Shown here in pieces: positions 33,273-41,875 of a stretch of DNA of 64,000 bases. Numbering within the stretch: position 1 is the stretch's first letter; each line of letters begins with the position of its first letter. A program made the position numbers and the translations under genes. The stretch lies in contig CAZPOV010000008.1 in the NCBI GenBank assembly GCA_964588335.1, positions 1 to 64,000 on the forward strand, read 5' to 3'. Below the pieces are notes generated by a model. It had not been told where the DNA came from. It did not search any database and saw nothing but the letters and a program-made list of their open reading frames with translations. The stretch is from JAGQZY01 sp964588335. Lineage in GTDB: Bacteria; Bdellovibrionota; Bdellovibrionia; Bdellovibrionales; JAGQZY01.

Positions 33273-34691
33273 GTGAAATATGATTTGGATTTTATAGTGG
33301 AAGCCACTCAAGGTTCGGTAAAATCGAAAGTTCACAAACAATTCACTGGCTTTTCGACCGACAACCGTGATCCAGACATCAAAGGAAAACTCTTTATTCC
33401 TTTAGTCGGAGACAATCATGACGCTCACGATTACGTGACATCCGCTATCGAAAATGGCGCCACCGGGGCGCTCGTGCACACCTGGGAAAAATCGTGGGAC
33501 GGGCTGTTAGAACAGGCCTCTTTTGTTGAGGTAAAGGATACTCTACAGGCGTTACAAGATTTTGCCAAAGCCTGGCGAGGTCTGTTTCAAGGGAAAGTTT
33601 TAGCTCTTACCGGTAGCAATGGAAAAACCACGACAAAGGATTTTTTATTTCAGATTCTACAAAACTTTGGTTCTGTGAATGCCAGTCACGGCAGTTTCAA
33701 CAACCATTGGGGCGTACCCTTTACTTTGCTTCAATCCGATCCCACCAATCGTTTTTGTATTGTCGAAATGGGTATGAACCACAGTGGAGAGATCGCCAAA
33801 CTGATGACCATCGCCGACCCTGATTTGGTCACGGTGACCAATGTCGGTCGGGCTCACATAGGTAACTTTTCAGACGGCATTGAGGGGGTGGCGCGCGCTA
33901 AAGAGGAGATATACGAACTTTCAAAAGCCGAGTCACAACTGCTGTTTAACCTCGATAATCCTTGGACTTTAAAGATGTATGAAAAATACATGGATCGAGC
34001 GTCTTATACCTACAGCACTAAAAACTTTTCAGCCGATGTTTATTTTCGCATAAAAGAGAAAACAGCCACCGGTCTGACCATTGAAGGTCAAATCGGAGGG
34101 GAGCTTGGAAAAGCGGATTTGTCTTTCTGGGGTGATCATAATGTCGAGAACCTGGCGGCCGCCGTGGCTCTAGCCTATATAGGAGGCGTGAAACCGGGAT
34201 TGATATGGCCGGTCTTAAAGAATTGTCATGCCGGCTGGGGGCGCAACCAGTGGATTGACACTGAAAGCGGTTTAAGAGTGTTGTTCGATGGTTACAATGC
34301 CAACCCCGACTCTTTTGCTACTCTTCTAAAAAATATCTCGCCTCTCACTCAACAAAAAAAATGTATCGCCGTTTTTGGCGAAATGTTGGAGCTGGGTGAA
34401 AATGCCTCCATTCAGCATGAAGAATTGGGAGAGAAAGCCGGAAAACTCACTTGGGAAAAATGCCTTTTCATTGGTCCCTCGGCCAAAGCCTTTCAAACCG
34501 GTTGGCAGAAAACAGCAGCACCAGAAAGCTTGGAAACTTTCAGTGATTTTAAAGAACTCAACTTAGACGAGCTCAAGTCAACTTTGACGAAAAGCGAGAT
34601 TTTAGTTGTTAAAGGCTCGCGCGGCGGCGCCCTAGAAAGAGTAATTTCGAGTTTAAGACCTATTGAATGGAAATCATCATATAATAGTTGA
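33273..34691 (+). CDS. murF: UDP-MurNAc-pentapeptide synthetase MurF
   Basis: The 472-residue Mur ligase has ALTGSNGKTTTKDFLFQIL (P-loop near residue 110), EMGMNHSGEIAKL, TNVGRAHIGNF and VLFDGYNANPDSF, all typical of MurF. It adds D-Ala-D-Ala to the UDP-MurNAc-tripeptide. The GTG start has an AAGGGG site. It is followed by a 467-base gap with heptad repeats before mraY, unusual inside a dcw cluster. Confidence 0.97.
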   Translation: MKYDLDFIVEATQGSVKSKVHKQFTGFSTDNRDPDIKGKLFIPLVGDNHDAHDYVTSAIENGATGALVHTWEKSWDGLLEQASFVEVKDTLQALQDFAKAWRGLFQGKVLALTGSNGKTTTKDFLFQILQNFGSVNASHGSFNNHWGVPFTLLQSDPTNRFCIVEMGMNHSGEIAKLMTIADPDLVTVTNVGRAHIGNFSDGIEGVARAKEEIYELSKAESQLLFNLDNPWTLKMYEKYMDRASYTYSTKNFSADVYFRIKEKTATGLTIEGQIGGELGKADLSFWGDHNVENLAAAVALAYIGGVKPGLIWPVLKNCHAGWGRNQWIDTESGLRVLFDGYNANPDSFATLLKNISPLTQQKKCIAVFGEMLELGENASIQHEELGEKAGKLTWEKCLFIGPSAKAFQTGWQKTAAPESLETFSDFKELNLDELKSTLTKSEILVVKGSRGGALERVISSLRPIEWKSSYNS

Positions 34692-35158
34692 TAGAAATTT
34701 TTTCGTGGCTCTAGAGAGAAAAAAACTCTGATATCCGATATCGGATATTAGATATCGGATATCAGAACAGTGTGCGGAGCCCCGGAGCTGGGTTCCGAGA
34801 TCCCTGATCCAAGATCCATGCTCCAATATCCATTTTCCATGCTCTATTCTCTAGATTCTTTTGCCTATTCCTTTCTGGTTTCTATGCCCCGCTCTCCGAT
34901 TTTGAGTTTTGGATTTTGCTTCACTTTTTTTTCTTTTCGAGTCATGACCGGATGTTATTCTGGCAGCCTTCGGATTGTCACCGCACCCAGTATGGGGTTC
35001 TTTTGTGGTCTTGAAAATTAAAGAAAAGCGTAGTAATTACAGTATCTTATAAACATTTTCTTGATCTTTAAGAGTCCTTTGTGGTAGATATCTTAACTCT
35101 GATCATTGAGAAAGGACTTTTGGGTGCTGTTTGACAAAGGCCGCGCCCGCCCGAAATT
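34692..35158. other. Long gap between murF and mraY
   Basis: The 467 bases hold an array of 7-base repeats in the first third (listed separately), then a T-rich stretch without a convincing gene, and a TTGACA at 35131 whose best -10 partner (AATTAT at 35155) runs into the mraY start codon. An open frame of 83 codons is present but has no ribosome site and follows the repeat composition. I call no gene here. Confidence 0.6.
34730..34862. repeat. Heptanucleotide tandem repeat array
   Basis: From 34730 five in-phase units of GATATCN occur (GATATCC, GATATCG, GATATTA, GATATCG, GATATCA; 34730-34764). From about 34793 a second run of 7-base units follows (ATCCCTG, ATCCAAG, ATCCATG, CTCCAAT, ATCCATT, TTCCATG, CTCTATT, CTCTAGA). 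The first run also makes a large hairpin: CTGATATCCGATATC at 34728-34742 and its exact complement at 34751-34765. Short heptad repeats of this kind (STRR) are known from filamentous cyanobacteria. Confidence 0.8.
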
Positions 35159-36238
35159 ATGCTTTATCAACTACTGACTGACTACGCCGACCAATACACT
35201 GTACTCAACGTTTTCCGATACATCACTTTTCGAACCTTTATCAGCTTCTTTACAGCTTTTTTGGTTTGCTATTTCGTCGGTCCGACCTACATCCGACGAT
35301 TGAAGAAGAAGCAAGGCAAAATTTCAAATGTGCGTGAAGACACTCCAGAACGACATCAAGTCAAAGCCGGGACTCCCACCATGGGGGGCGGTTTGATTTT
35401 ACTCTCTCTTCTTATACCCTTTTTTCTATGGATGGATATTAGCAACGCCCTGGTGAGTTCGGCTGTATTTGTCACTTTAGGGTTTTCTTTGATCGGTTGG
35501 CTGGATGACCACAACAAAGTTATTAAAAAAAATAGCAAGGGTGTTTCAGGTAAAGTCCGATTGTTGGCGGAATTTGTTATTTCAGGCGGAGTGATTTATT
35601 TACTCACCCAAAATGGATTTTTAACCACCGAGCTGGCGTTTCCCTTTTTCAAAGATCTGAATTTTGATTTGGGATGGTTTTATATAATTTTTGGAAGTTT
35701 AGTGATTGTTGGCACGGCCAACGCCGTTAACCTCACCGATGGTTTGGATGGTTTGGCGATTGGCCCGGTGATTATTTGTGCCGGAACCTTTGCCATCTTT
35801 GCTTACGTGGCTGGTCATATTAAGATCGCCAGCTATTTGGGAATCCCTTATATTGATGGCGCCGGGGAACTCGCACCTGTTGCAGCCACGATCGTCGCTG
35901 CTGGGCTGGGTTTCCTTTGGTTTAACACCTATCCGGCTCAAGTTTTTATGGGCGACCTGGGAAGCCTGGGGCTTGGCGGATTCTTGGGTACCATGGCCGT
36001 TATCACAAAAAATGAATTGGTGATGGTTCTTCTTGGAGGCGTCTTTGTTGTTGAGGCCTTATCGGTTATCACTCAGGTGGCTTCGTTCAAGTTAACAGGG
36101 AAGAGAATTTTTAAAATGGCACCCATTCATCATCATTATGAATTGAAGGGTTTGGATGAAACCAAGATCATCGTTCGATTTTGGATTGTTTCTATATTAT
36201 TGGCAGTTTTAAGTTTAAGCACACTCAAATTGAGGTAA
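35159..36238 (+). CDS. mraY: Phospho-MurNAc-pentapeptide transferase MraY
   Basis: The 359-residue protein has about ten membrane spans and the MraY motifs: GTPTMGGGLIL, the catalytic GWLDDHNKV and NLTDGLDGLA, then VFMGDLGSLGLGG and the cytoplasmic MAPIHHHYELKG. It makes lipid I by transferring phospho-MurNAc-pentapeptide to undecaprenyl phosphate. No ribosome site is visible; the start is set by the family N-terminus (LLTDYADQYTVLNVFRYITF). murD begins two bases after its stop. Confidence 0.96.
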   Translation: MLYQLLTDYADQYTVLNVFRYITFRTFISFFTAFLVCYFVGPTYIRRLKKKQGKISNVREDTPERHQVKAGTPTMGGGLILLSLLIPFFLWMDISNALVSSAVFVTLGFSLIGWLDDHNKVIKKNSKGVSGKVRLLAEFVISGGVIYLLTQNGFLTTELAFPFFKDLNFDLGWFYIIFGSLVIVGTANAVNLTDGLDGLAIGPVIICAGTFAIFAYVAGHIKIASYLGIPYIDGAGELAPVAATIVAAGLGFLWFNTYPAQVFMGDLGSLGLGGFLGTMAVITKNELVMVLLGGVFVVEALSVITQVASFKLTGKRIFKMAPIHHHYELKGLDETKIIVRFWIVSILLAVLSLSTLKLR

Positions 36239-36240
36239 AA

Positions 36241-37629
36241 ATGTTTACAGATGTTTCAGAATTAAAAGATCGTAAAATTATGGTGGTCGGACTCGGGCGA
36301 ACAGGTGTCGCTTTGTCGCGCTTCTTGTGTGATCACGGCGCGAAAGTCACAATCACTGACCATAAATCAAGAGCCGAACTTTCAAATGCTCTTGAGCAAA
36401 TGGACGGTCTACCTATCGAGTTCGATTTAGGCGGTCATACGCCCAAGAAGTTCCTCGAACAAGAACTCATTGTTTTAAGTCCAGGAGTTTCTCCTTACCT
36501 AAAAATCTTTGAGTATGCCCGTAATCACAACGTCAAGGTGACAGGAGAGTTTGAGTTTTCTTCTTGGTTCGTGAAAGAGCCAATGATTGCAATCACTGGA
36601 ACCAACGGTAAAACCACGACGACCTACCTTATCTACAAGATGTTAAAAGAGTCAGGCGTGAATGTTTGGGTTGGAGGAAACTATGGTCCTCCATTGGTGG
36701 ACTACTTGCGCTCAGACAACAAGGCCAGTGTGGTTGTCTTAGAAGTCTCCAGTTTTCAGTTGGAACACTGTGAAAGATTCAATCCACAAAATATTGTGTT
36801 CACCAACTTGGCTGAAGATCATCAAGATCGCTACAAGTCTATGGAAGACTATGTGAATGCCAAGCGTCGGATCTTCCTGAATACCAATCAGGCCACCACC
36901 AGCATTTTGAACGCTGACGATAACGCCGTTATCGAATTGGCTCGTGACCCGGCTGTGCAACGCGGACGTATTTTTTACTTCTCTTGTAAAAAAGCCCTGG
37001 AACCACAAATTATGAATATCGGTGGTGTTGTGAATATGAAAACAGACCTTAAGGTTCGCACCGGCCCTGAGATCGAACACTTCTCATTGGAAAAAAGCCG
37101 GGCCCGTGGTCAGCATATGATTGAAAATTTTATGGCGGCGATGTTGGCTTCCCGAGAGCATGGGGCCACCCGCGAAGCCATTCAAAAGGTGATCGATGAA
37201 TTCCGTGGAATTCCGCATCGGCTTGAGTATGTTCGTCGTGTCGGTGGAGTTGAGTTTTTCAACGATTCGAAAGCCACCAATGTGCATTCGGTAAAGAAAG
37301 CCTTGGACTCTTTTGGTGAGAACGTGATTTTGATCATGGGTGGTAAAGACACCGGCTTAAACTATGAACCGATTTATGACCACGTCAAACGCAAGGTCAA
37401 ATCACTGATTCTTTTTGGTGAAGCCAAAGAGCGTATCAATCGTGATATTGGTGATGCTGCTGAAACTTTTCTTATTGGAACCTTTGAAGAGGCGGTTTTA
37501 ATTGCCTACCAAAAGTCGCGCATTGGCGACATTGTGTTGATGTCCCCTGGATGTTCGAGTTTCGATATCTTCGATAGTTATATTGAACGAGGCAACTATT
37601 TTAAAGAGATCGTAAAGAACTTTCGTTAA
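36241..37629 (+). CDS. murD: UDP-MurNAc-L-alanine:D-glutamate ligase MurD
   Basis: The ATG at 36241 has a GAGG site in the end of mraY. The 462-residue protein begins with a Rossmann-like domain (IMVVGLGRTGVALSRFL), has the P-loop MIAITGTNGKTTTTYLI near residue 115, LEVSSFQLE, and FFNDSKATNVHS in the third domain. It adds D-glutamate to UDP-MurNAc-L-Ala. A strong terminator follows directly, so ftsW must be transcribed from another promoter or by read-through. Confidence 0.97.
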   Translation: MFTDVSELKDRKIMVVGLGRTGVALSRFLCDHGAKVTITDHKSRAELSNALEQMDGLPIEFDLGGHTPKKFLEQELIVLSPGVSPYLKIFEYARNHNVKVTGEFEFSSWFVKEPMIAITGTNGKTTTTYLIYKMLKESGVNVWVGGNYGPPLVDYLRSDNKASVVVLEVSSFQLEHCERFNPQNIVFTNLAEDHQDRYKSMEDYVNAKRRIFLNTNQATTSILNADDNAVIELARDPAVQRGRIFYFSCKKALEPQIMNIGGVVNMKTDLKVRTGPEIEHFSLEKSRARGQHMIENFMAAMLASREHGATREAIQKVIDEFRGIPHRLEYVRRVGGVEFFNDSKATNVHSVKKALDSFGENVILIMGGKDTGLNYEPIYDHVKRKVKSLILFGEAKERINRDIGDAAETFLIGTFEEAVLIAYQKSRIGDIVLMSPGCSSFDIFDSYIERGNYFKEIVKNFR

Positions 37630-37635
37630 AGACGA

Positions 37636-37660
37636 AGCCCGCGATTGCGGGCTTTTTTTT
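37636..37660 (+). terminator. Rho-independent terminator after murD
   Basis: AGCCCGC-GATT-GCGGGCT followed by eight T residues, seven bases after the murD stop. It splits the dcw cluster into two transcription units. Confidence 0.92.
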
Positions 37661-37845
37661 GCCTATTTTCCAACAACCATCGAAAATCCTGAAGGAACGG
37701 CCTCAGGAGAGGCTTTTGCAGTTGTAGGGTGACTGGCTTTGAAAGTTGAAGCCTTGGACTTTTGGGGTGGTTCGTCTGTTAATTAGGACGGGCTGTAGGT
37801 CTAGAGCCCATTGCCTAAGATATTGGGAAAGAGGACAATAAATGT

Positions 37846-38961
37846 ATGAAATCCCAAGCAAAAAATGTATTCCTTACGCTATTTGTTCTGATCACTTTTG
37901 GACTTATTCAGGTCTATACCTCAAGCTTCATTTTTGCCGTCGATAAATACGGTGATGGACTTTTGTTTTTCAAAAAACAGTTGTTTTTTGTATTAGCCGG
38001 CTTGTTATTGATGGCGATTTTAGTGAAGATTCCACAAAACTGGCTGATTCGCTTTGGTTGGTGTTTTTGGATGGTGGCGGTGATTGGTCTTCTTCTCACT
38101 TTTATCCCAGGGGTGGGAGTGCGCGTGGGGGGAGCTCAGCGCTGGATCCCTTTGGCCTTCGGCTTTCGGTTTGAGCCGTGCGAGCTGATGAAAGTCTCTT
38201 TACCACTGTTATGTGCCAGCTTTCTATCCCAACGTGATGACATATGGGGGCGTTGGACTTGGCCGTTGCGTGCTGCCATCACTTTAATTCCCATTGGCTT
38301 ACTTTTGCTTCAACCAGACTTTGGCTCGTTTACAATTTGTTTGATGGTTTTAGCGACCATTCTTTTTGTCTGCGGATTGCCTTGGATTTATATGGTGGCA
38401 GCAACAGCCGTGGCGGCCCCCTGTTTTTACTTCTTAGTTATGACAGTGCCGTATAGGAAGGCGCGAGTGTTGGCTTTCCTTGATCCTTTTAAAAATGCCG
38501 AAACCAGTGGCTTCCAACTGATTCAAAGTATGATCAGTTTTCACTCCGGAGGTTTGAATGGAGTCGGAATTGGCAATGGCCAAGGAAAATTGTTCTTTCT
38601 ACCAGCCGCCCATACCGATTTTACCTTAGCGGTGTTAGGCGAAGAATTGGGATTCATTGGCTTTGTTCTTCTCCTCTCTCTCTATGGTTACCTTGTTTGG
38701 CGAGCTTTTCAGTTGTCATTTTCATTGAAAACTCTAGAAAAGCAGGTTTTAGCTCTTGGTTTAACAGTGACTTTTGCTTATTCGGTTTTTGTCAATGTGG
38801 GAGTCACACTCGGGCTGTTGCCAACCAAAGGATTGACCCTACCATTCTTAAGCTATGGTGGAAGCTCCTTGCTGATTAACTGTTTTTTATTTGGGATTAT
38901 TTTAAATTTGCTTGTGAACTATAAGAAAAGAACTCTACGTCGGTATGGGAGGAAAAAGTGA
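37846..38961 (+). CDS. ftsW: FtsW, septal peptidoglycan glycosyltransferase (SEDS)
   Basis: The 371-residue protein has ten membrane spans and SEDS motifs: GGAQRWIPLAFGFRFEPCEL, LLLQPDFGSF, GQGKLFFLPAAHTDFTLAVL and PTKGLTLPFLSYGGSSLL. FtsW polymerises glycan at the septum with FtsI. The GAGGA site is 11 bases from this ATG; a nearer out-of-frame ATG exists and is not used. A 216-base gap with no gene lies upstream and probably holds its promoter. The next gene overlaps it by four bases (GTGA). Confidence 0.95.
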   Translation: MKSQAKNVFLTLFVLITFGLIQVYTSSFIFAVDKYGDGLLFFKKQLFFVLAGLLLMAILVKIPQNWLIRFGWCFWMVAVIGLLLTFIPGVGVRVGGAQRWIPLAFGFRFEPCELMKVSLPLLCASFLSQRDDIWGRWTWPLRAAITLIPIGLLLLQPDFGSFTICLMVLATILFVCGLPWIYMVAATAVAAPCFYFLVMTVPYRKARVLAFLDPFKNAETSGFQLIQSMISFHSGGLNGVGIGNGQGKLFFLPAAHTDFTLAVLGEELGFIGFVLLLSLYGYLVWRAFQLSFSLKTLEKQVLALGLTVTFAYSVFVNVGVTLGLLPTKGLTLPFLSYGGSSLLINCFLFGIILNLLVNYKKRTLRRYGRKK

Positions 38962-39686
38962 TCAGTCTTCGGTTATTACTTTTTCTGTCTCTGCTCTTTT
39001 CTGCAATGCAGGTGTCGGCGCAAGCCACTCGCTTGAATGCCGCCGAAGACTATGCCGACGATGACTGGGGTATTACATTTGGCGCCTCTTACAGCAGTCG
39101 TGTGCTTGTTCATAACGAATCAAGTTCCAATGCCAGTTATGCTAGTTCGGGGCGCCGGGTGCGGGTTCCTGATGTCAGCATGTCCTTGTCTTTAATGAAA
39201 GAGTTTTTAAACCCAAGCCGGATTTCAGTGACCGCTGTTCTTATGGGTGGGATCTCTGATTCATCGGGAAATTCGGGAGGCGAAGCCTTACAAACTTTCG
39301 AAGAGAAGTTAGATTCTAGCCATTTTGGTGGAGGCTTGTCGGTGAATTACAATATCTACGCTTATGGGTTGAAGCTACAAACTTATTTGGGAGCTCGAAT
39401 TCTTTCTGAGCAAGGTGAATTGAACATGGCCCACAGTAATGGTGGAACCAAGCTCAATACGATCCATCGTTTCGACGCTCAAATTCTTCATCTGGGATTA
39501 GGCTTAAGGGCCTTTGATGCCGACCACAATTTGATGTCCTATTTCGAGGTCAGTACCCCGAATACAATGAGTGAAAGCTTTACACCAGTGGGGCAGGTGA
39601 ATGGAGCTGACGTTTCCATAACCAGCGACACCCAGATCACCCGTGACCCGGTGGCCTTTGCAATGGGCTTTGGATATTACTTTTAA
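38958..39686 (+). CDS. Outer-membrane beta-barrel protein coupled to ftsW
   Basis: The GTG start overlaps the ftsW stop, with GGGAGG just upstream. The 242-residue protein has a signal peptide (cleavage near VSA-QAT) and strand-rich sequence (VSMSLSLMKEFLNPSRISVT, GLKLQTYLGARILSEQGE) ending in aromatic AFAMGFGYYF, the C-terminal phenylalanine typical of outer-membrane barrels. Why a barrel gene should be co-translated with ftsW is unclear. Family not recognised. Confidence 0.78.
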   Translation: MISLRLLLFLSLLFSAMQVSAQATRLNAAEDYADDDWGITFGASYSSRVLVHNESSSNASYASSGRRVRVPDVSMSLSLMKEFLNPSRISVTAVLMGGISDSSGNSGGEALQTFEEKLDSSHFGGGLSVNYNIYAYGLKLQTYLGARILSEQGELNMAHSNGGTKLNTIHRFDAQILHLGLGLRAFDADHNLMSYFEVSTPNTMSESFTPVGQVNGADVSITSDTQITRDPVAFAMGFGYYF

Positions 39687-39719
39687 GCCACCGATCATAC
39701 GGTGGACCCGGAAAACTAA

Positions 39720-40556
39720 TTAATCCCAAAGTAGCATTTTCATACAAAACACAGAGCCACCCGATTTGATATACTCCGAGGTCTCCAGCTCAATGACGTT
39801 GAAACCATGAGACTGTAAACTTTGAACGGTCTGCTTTGCGCCTTTTTGTAGAATGACATCTTTGCCATTGGGCGTGCACATGTTACAGGCCAATTGTTTA
39901 GTGGCCTCAGCTAAAGGAACGCGAATCAATTTTGCAAAACTTTGTTTCAGTGTGACAAGTCCCTCATCCGTAAACGCCTCTTCAACGTAAGCCGCGCAGT
40001 CACTCTTAAGAATCGAAAGGCAGGTATCCAAGTGGTAAAAGCGTTCGTCTTTTAACTCAAAGGTGGTTACTTTTTGGCCTGTCTGTTTTTCAATGGTGGC
40101 GTAAACCTCAGGAGAGGTGCGAAAGCCGTACCCACCAAATAATTGTCCTGTCTCATAATTCCAAAGAGCGTCGCCCATGCCTTCGAAGTGAGAATCCATG
40201 ACATCGAGGGTAGGAATATCGTTTTTGGCCGCCCATTCTTTAAAAAAAGCCACTTCTGGTTGGCGTTCCGGAGAGTGCATTTGACTTAAAACCCAATGCA
40301 TTTTTCCGTTCTTTAAAAATGGAAAAGTTTGATTGGCGCAAAACACCATGTCGGGAAGACCTTTTTGTCCGGTGAGGGTGACCACTTCTTGGCCTATGTT
40401 TTCGAAAGTCTCTTTCAGGTCTTGCCACTGTTTTCGGGCCGCCTCTTTATCAATTGTATTGAGATTTCCTTGGGCATCCTTCATGTGAGGGTTGATTGCA
40501 TACTCCACATCAAAATGCTCGGGAGTCACCATTAAGACTCGGGTTGGCCAGTTCAT
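39720..40556 (-). CDS. Arginine deiminase superfamily protein (DDAH/ArgZ-like)
   Basis: The 278-residue protein has the guanidino-group-modifying fold. It opens with RVLMVTPEHFDVEYAINPHM, found in arginine dihydrolases and dimethylargininase relatives, and has FCANQTF with a substrate acid, FYHLDTCLSIL with the catalytic histidine and SGGSVFCMKM with the nucleophile Cys271. It probably hydrolyses arginine or a methylated arginine to citrulline or ornithine. No signal peptide, so cytoplasmic. It is divergent from an exported member of the same superfamily and stands inside the dcw region. Confidence 0.83.
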   Translation of the reverse strand: MNWPTRVLMVTPEHFDVEYAINPHMKDAQGNLNTIDKEAARKQWQDLKETFENIGQEVVTLTGQKGLPDMVFCANQTFPFLKNGKMHWVLSQMHSPERQPEVAFFKEWAAKNDIPTLDVMDSHFEGMGDALWNYETGQLFGGYGFRTSPEVYATIEKQTGQKVTTFELKDERFYHLDTCLSILKSDCAAYVEEAFTDEGLVTLKQSFAKLIRVPLAEATKQLACNMCTPNGKDVILQKGAKQTVQSLQSHGFNVIELETSEYIKSGGSVFCMKMLLWD

Positions 40557-40687
40557 ATCACCTCCAGTGAGGCCCTATATGTGTTCTACCGCGGATATTT
40601 CGGCAACGAGCGGCGCATCAATTTCAGCAGGTGACGAATTCTAGGGGACTGGGGTAGTGAAAGATCACATTCTAAGGGGGAGATATC

Positions 40688-41797
40688 ATGAGACTGAGTC
40701 TTATTTTAGCAGCACTATGTTCAACACTTATTGCCAAGGCTGAAGTTCCTAAATACGGGTTTACGAAAGCCGAAAATAAAATGATGGCCGAGGCCAATGC
40801 GCAAACGGCTTACTTCGAAAATCAATTTCCATCACTCTTCTCAACAGACAACCCTCTAAGCTTGCAACTCCTTTCCACTACAACTGCTTCGGCCTTTGCT
40901 GAATACCAAGAGACGGGTTATCTCATCTTCAGTTCCAATTATGCATTTTCTTCTCGAAATGCGAAATTAACCATGGCCAAACATCTTCCAGAAGGGGTGC
41001 AACTGGTTGTCTTCACCGGCTCCAATTCTTCTAACGAAGCGACAAGAATAAAAAAGGAATTTAGTGAAGTTCTTGATGAGAGCCGAATCACCGTGGTTTA
41101 CATGCCCGGTGCCTCTCGAGGCTTTTGGGCCCGCGATAGCGTTCCGGTTCCTGTGTTTCGCCGTGCTGCAGCCGAAAATGCTGTTGAGGTGTTTACTGTG
41201 GTCGATGCTCGATACTCCCGTTTTGAGCAAGATGCCCGCTTTAGCAATCTTTTTCAGGCCGAGATGACGCAGTATAATTACTATTACGAGGGCGGTAACT
41301 TTATTGCCAATGCGAAAAACGAATGTCTTATTGTCAATAAAACGGCCACTGCAAAGATGCCCGATTCCATTTTTAAAGATCACTACGGTTGTAAAGTTTT
41401 AACCCGCCTTCCCCATGTCAAAGGGATCGGTCACGCCGATGAGAGCGTAAAATTTATCGATGATAAAACGGTACTGACCGATGAAGTGAGCTATATTCCG
41501 CTTTTAGAAGACCGAGGCTATAAAGTGATTCAACTGCCTCGTCCCAATCGTCATTATGAGACCTATGTTAACTCCTTGCTGATAAACGGCACCATCTATG
41601 TGCCTATCTTCGATGAGGAGGGGGACGAGCAGGCTTTGCAAATCTATCGTGATCTTGGTTTCGACAAAGTCATTGGAATAAACACTCAAGTTTTATCCAA
41701 TCAAGGGTTGGGATCGCTTCATTGCATCACAATGGGGTACCCGCCGGTTGAGATGAGCGAGTTGTTGAACTCCATGGGTGGCGCGATCTTAGAATAA
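40688..41797 (+). CDS. Exported agmatine deiminase / peptidylarginine deiminase family protein
   Basis: The 369-residue protein has a signal peptide (MRLSLILAALCSTLIAKA) and the PF04371-type motifs: GFWARDSVPVPVF, YYEGGNFIANA, GIGHADESVKFID with the catalytic histidine and LGSLHCITMGYPP with the nucleophile Cys346. Porphyromonas peptidylarginine deiminase belongs to this family; cytoplasmic agmatine deiminases lack a signal. It would convert free or protein-bound arginine to citrulline outside the cytoplasm. A GGGGGAG site lies before the ATG. Confidence 0.87.
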   Translation: MRLSLILAALCSTLIAKAEVPKYGFTKAENKMMAEANAQTAYFENQFPSLFSTDNPLSLQLLSTTTASAFAEYQETGYLIFSSNYAFSSRNAKLTMAKHLPEGVQLVVFTGSNSSNEATRIKKEFSEVLDESRITVVYMPGASRGFWARDSVPVPVFRRAAAENAVEVFTVVDARYSRFEQDARFSNLFQAEMTQYNYYYEGGNFIANAKNECLIVNKTATAKMPDSIFKDHYGCKVLTRLPHVKGIGHADESVKFIDDKTVLTDEVSYIPLLEDRGYKVIQLPRPNRHYETYVNSLLINGTIYVPIFDEEGDEQALQIYRDLGFDKVIGINTQVLSNQGLGSLHCITMGYPPVEMSELLNSMGGAILE

Positions 41798-41833
41798 GGC
41801 TATCCCAGCGATTTACGTTGTTGCGCTTCACGG

Positions 41834-41858
41834 AAAGGGCTGGTCACTGGCCCTTTTT
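41834..41858 (+). terminator. Terminator between the exported deiminase gene and murG
   Basis: AAAGGGC and GCCCTTT form a 7-base stem around a 9-base loop, with T residues continuing to 41858. murG starts 17 bases later, so murG may depend on read-through. Confidence 0.75.
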
Positions 41859-41875
41859 GCCAGTAAAAATAGAGC

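Noticed and set aside
34730..34764. Short repeats as a CRISPR array
   Set aside because: Units are only seven bases long and there are no spacers or cas genes.
34770..35021. Open frame of 83 codons in the murF-mraY gap
   Set aside because: No ribosome site, and its first half is only the translation of the heptad repeats.
35131..35160. TTGACA as mraY promoter
   Set aside because: The matching -10 box would overlap the mraY ATG, while the family N-terminus requires that start.
39688..39705. Hairpin CCACCG/CGGTGG after the ftsW-linked barrel gene as terminator
   Set aside because: No T-run follows on either strand, so I do not list it as a terminator.
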